A stretch of 41,357 nt of DNA. It comes from Lachnospiraceae bacterium (GTDB lineage Bacteria > Bacillota > Clostridia > Lachnospirales > Lachnospiraceae). The stretch's first letter is position 1, and each line of letters starts with the position of its first letter. Positions 40,188 through 41,357 of the stretch are shown here, in pieces. The translations under genes and the position numbers were made by a program. The notes beneath the pieces were generated by a model. It was not told the origin of the DNA and did no database searches. It saw nothing but the letters and a program-made list of their open reading frames with translations. The stretch spans positions 1-41,357 of the forward strand of contig JAFSPF010000033.1 of NCBI GenBank assembly GCA_017443065.1, written 5' to 3'.

Positions 40188-41159
40188 TTGAAGGGGAAAT
40201 ACCACATAACAATTGAAAACAGACGCATCCGGTACGAGTTTACCATTCGCAGGAACATCACCGTGATCCGTGGTGACAGTGCATCCGGAAAAACACAGCT
40301 GCTGGAAATGATTCGTGCTTTTAATCGCCAAAACGGCGACAGTGGTGTAACCCTGCAATGTGGCGTGCCGTGCATCGTGCTCGACAGTGTTCGTTGGGAA
40401 TATACGCTTGCGTCTTTGTCGCAGAGTATTGTTTTTATTGATGAAGGAAATCCTTTTGTATCATCTGATGAATTTGCGCGTACGGTTCGTTCGTCAGATA
40501 ATTACTTTGTAATAATCACGCGGGATTCGCTGCCGAATCTTCCTTATAGCGTGGATGAAATATACGGCATCCGCACTTCTTCAAAATACGCGGGCCTGAA
40601 GAAAACCTATAACGAATTGTATCGCTTGTACGGAAATGTTTCCTCCGGACAGCTTCCGCTTGTGAAAATGGCAGTGATCGAAGATTCCAACGCCGGATTT
40701 GAGTTTTTTGACGCCGTACTGCAAAACCGTCTGCCCTGCGTCAGCGCAGGGGGAAAGTCCGCAATCCCTGCACTTTTAAGAAAAGAAGCTCCCGATCGCA
40801 TGATTTTGATGATAGCGGACGGGGCTGCCTTCGGTGCAGAGATGGAAAACATCGAACGTCTTATGGAAGCCGGCTATAAAATCGCGTTGTATTTGCCGGA
40901 ATCTTTCGAGTGGACGATCTTATCCTCCGGGCTTGTGGATGACACCGAAACCGCAGAGATTTTAGCGCATCCGGAAGACTTTATAGAAAGCACGAAATAT
41001 ACCAGTTGGGAGCAGTTTTTTACAGCGTTGCTCATACAGAAAACCGATAAAACATATCTGAGGTACTCTAAACGCAAGCTGAATCGCGTTTATCTTCAAG
41101 AGAAAGAGCGGAATGCAATTCTGGACACAATGTCTGCACTTGGGCCGTTGCTTGAATAG
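40188..41159 (+). CDS. Compact P-loop ATPase with TOPRIM-like C-terminal half
   Basis: This ~323-residue protein starts at a TTG with GGAGG 5 nt upstream, 11 bp after the DUF4869 stop. Residues 1-135 form a small ATPase domain: Walker A GDSASGKTQ (29-37), Walker B SIVFIDEGN (81-88) and a polar ITRDS motif after it. No ABC signature or coiled-coil insertion is visible. Residues ~158-323 resemble a TOPRIM fold of the OLD/DUF4435 kind: MAVIEDSNAGFEFFDAVL (acidic motif), SAGGKSAIPALL, then ILMIADGAAFG where TOPRIM has DxD, and YLPESFEWTIL. One acidic residue of the DxD pair is missing, so nuclease activity is uncertain. OLD-like ATPase-TOPRIM proteins act in anti-phage systems such as Gabija and PARIS. 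Assignment to TOPRIM is by eye. Confidence 0.6.
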   Translation: MKGKYHITIENRRIRYEFTIRRNITVIRGDSASGKTQLLEMIRAFNRQNGDSGVTLQCGVPCIVLDSVRWEYTLASLSQSIVFIDEGNPFVSSDEFARTVRSSDNYFVIITRDSLPNLPYSVDEIYGIRTSSKYAGLKKTYNELYRLYGNVSSGQLPLVKMAVIEDSNAGFEFFDAVLQNRLPCVSAGGKSAIPALLRKEAPDRMILMIADGAAFGAEMENIERLMEAGYKIALYLPESFEWTILSSGLVDDTETAEILAHPEDFIESTKYTSWEQFFTALLIQKTDKTYLRYSKRKLNRVYLQEKERNAILDTMSALGPLLE

Positions 41160-41182
41160 TCCGCGTGTTCTGAACCTGCCTC

Positions 41183-41357
41183 TCACTCCGAAAACAAATC
41201 ATCCATCGTAATCACGTTATCGAACACCCACCTGTATTCATTTTCTTTTATTCCGTATGTTGTAATCAAAACACTATGCACTGCGCTTTTTTGGGGAATC
41301 ACCGTACCCAGCACTTCCCTTCTGCCTTTGATGAGCAGGTCATACTTTTTATCCACA
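41183..41357 (-). CDS. C-terminal end of an unidentified gene
   Basis: The minus strand holds an open frame entering from the right edge and ending with TGA at 41183. The last ~58 residues include LLIKGRREVLGTVIPQKSAV, HSVLITTYGIKENEYRW and VITMDDLF. The ending recalls the C-termini of some archaeal-type AAA ATPases (ATPase_2/DUF234 and relatives) but is too short for a family call. It converges on the P-loop/TOPRIM-like gene with 23 bp between stops. Confidence 0.6.
   Translation of the reverse strand, partial: VDKKYDLLIKGRREVLGTVIPQKSAVHSVLITTYGIKENEYRWVFDNVITMDDLFSE

Overview
The window looks like a GC-rich Clostridia chromosome, most likely Lachnospiraceae. The evidence is the gene content (two tandem MgtC proteins, type III CoaX, a DUF6145-like protein, DUF6020 and DUF4869 proteins, a bacterial VTC/DUF4956 pair), purine-rich ribosome binding sites of the AGGAGG type, and large Gln/Pro/Thr-rich surface proteins. 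No rRNA, tRNA, CRISPR array or intact transposase was seen. Most genes are in tight co-oriented operons, many with 1-4 bp start/stop overlaps, and two convergent pairs share a TTAA at their stops.

Layout. 1-1.86 kb: end of a probable integrated mobile element (a parB with an apparent frameshift, parA, a small basic protein) abutting the 3' end of lysS. 1.86-4.05 kb: greA-lysS behind a near-perfect housekeeping promoter. 4.2-10.4 kb: a 1778-residue sortase-type surface protein and, upstream of it, an orphan REC-HTH response regulator; a spaced inverted repeat lies at the surface gene's promoter. 10.5-13.2 kb: mgtC-like x2, coaX and a DUF6145-like gene. 13.2-15.9 kb: a membrane zinc peptidase, tRNA-dihydrouridine synthase and ornithine carbamoyltransferase. 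15.9-21.2 kb: a complete branched-chain amino acid ABC importer (livK-H-M-G-F) followed by a cytidylate-kinase-like gene. 21.3-26.3 kb: NfeD-SPFH pair, then pfkA-trmH-DUF6020. 26.4-30 kb: dnaE. 30-32.9 kb: a YtrA-type GntR regulator with an ABC ATPase and two permeases, with a folded palindromic element between regulator and ATPase. 33-34.7 kb: glyA-DUF1934.

34.7-39.6 kb is the most distinctive part. It holds an operon for a secreted ComEC-like metallo-beta-lactamase protein, a VTC polyphosphate-polymerase-like protein and a DUF4956 membrane protein. Next to it are a CAP protein and a three-PepSY protein ending in an Asp/His-rich tail. The two transcription units start behind the same 33-bp promoter/operator layout (TCTAAGATT-15-CTGTAAGAT) at nearly the same distance (84 and 85 nt) from the start codon. 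I infer a small co-regulated envelope system, possibly for polyphosphate or metal handling. 39.7-41.2 kb holds a DUF4869 gene followed by a compact P-loop ATPase with a TOPRIM-like C-terminal half, a candidate undescribed two-gene system of defence-like architecture. The window ends in the 3' end of an unidentified gene on the opposite strand.

All assignments are made by eye from protein motifs, spacing and sequence patterns. No database search was run.
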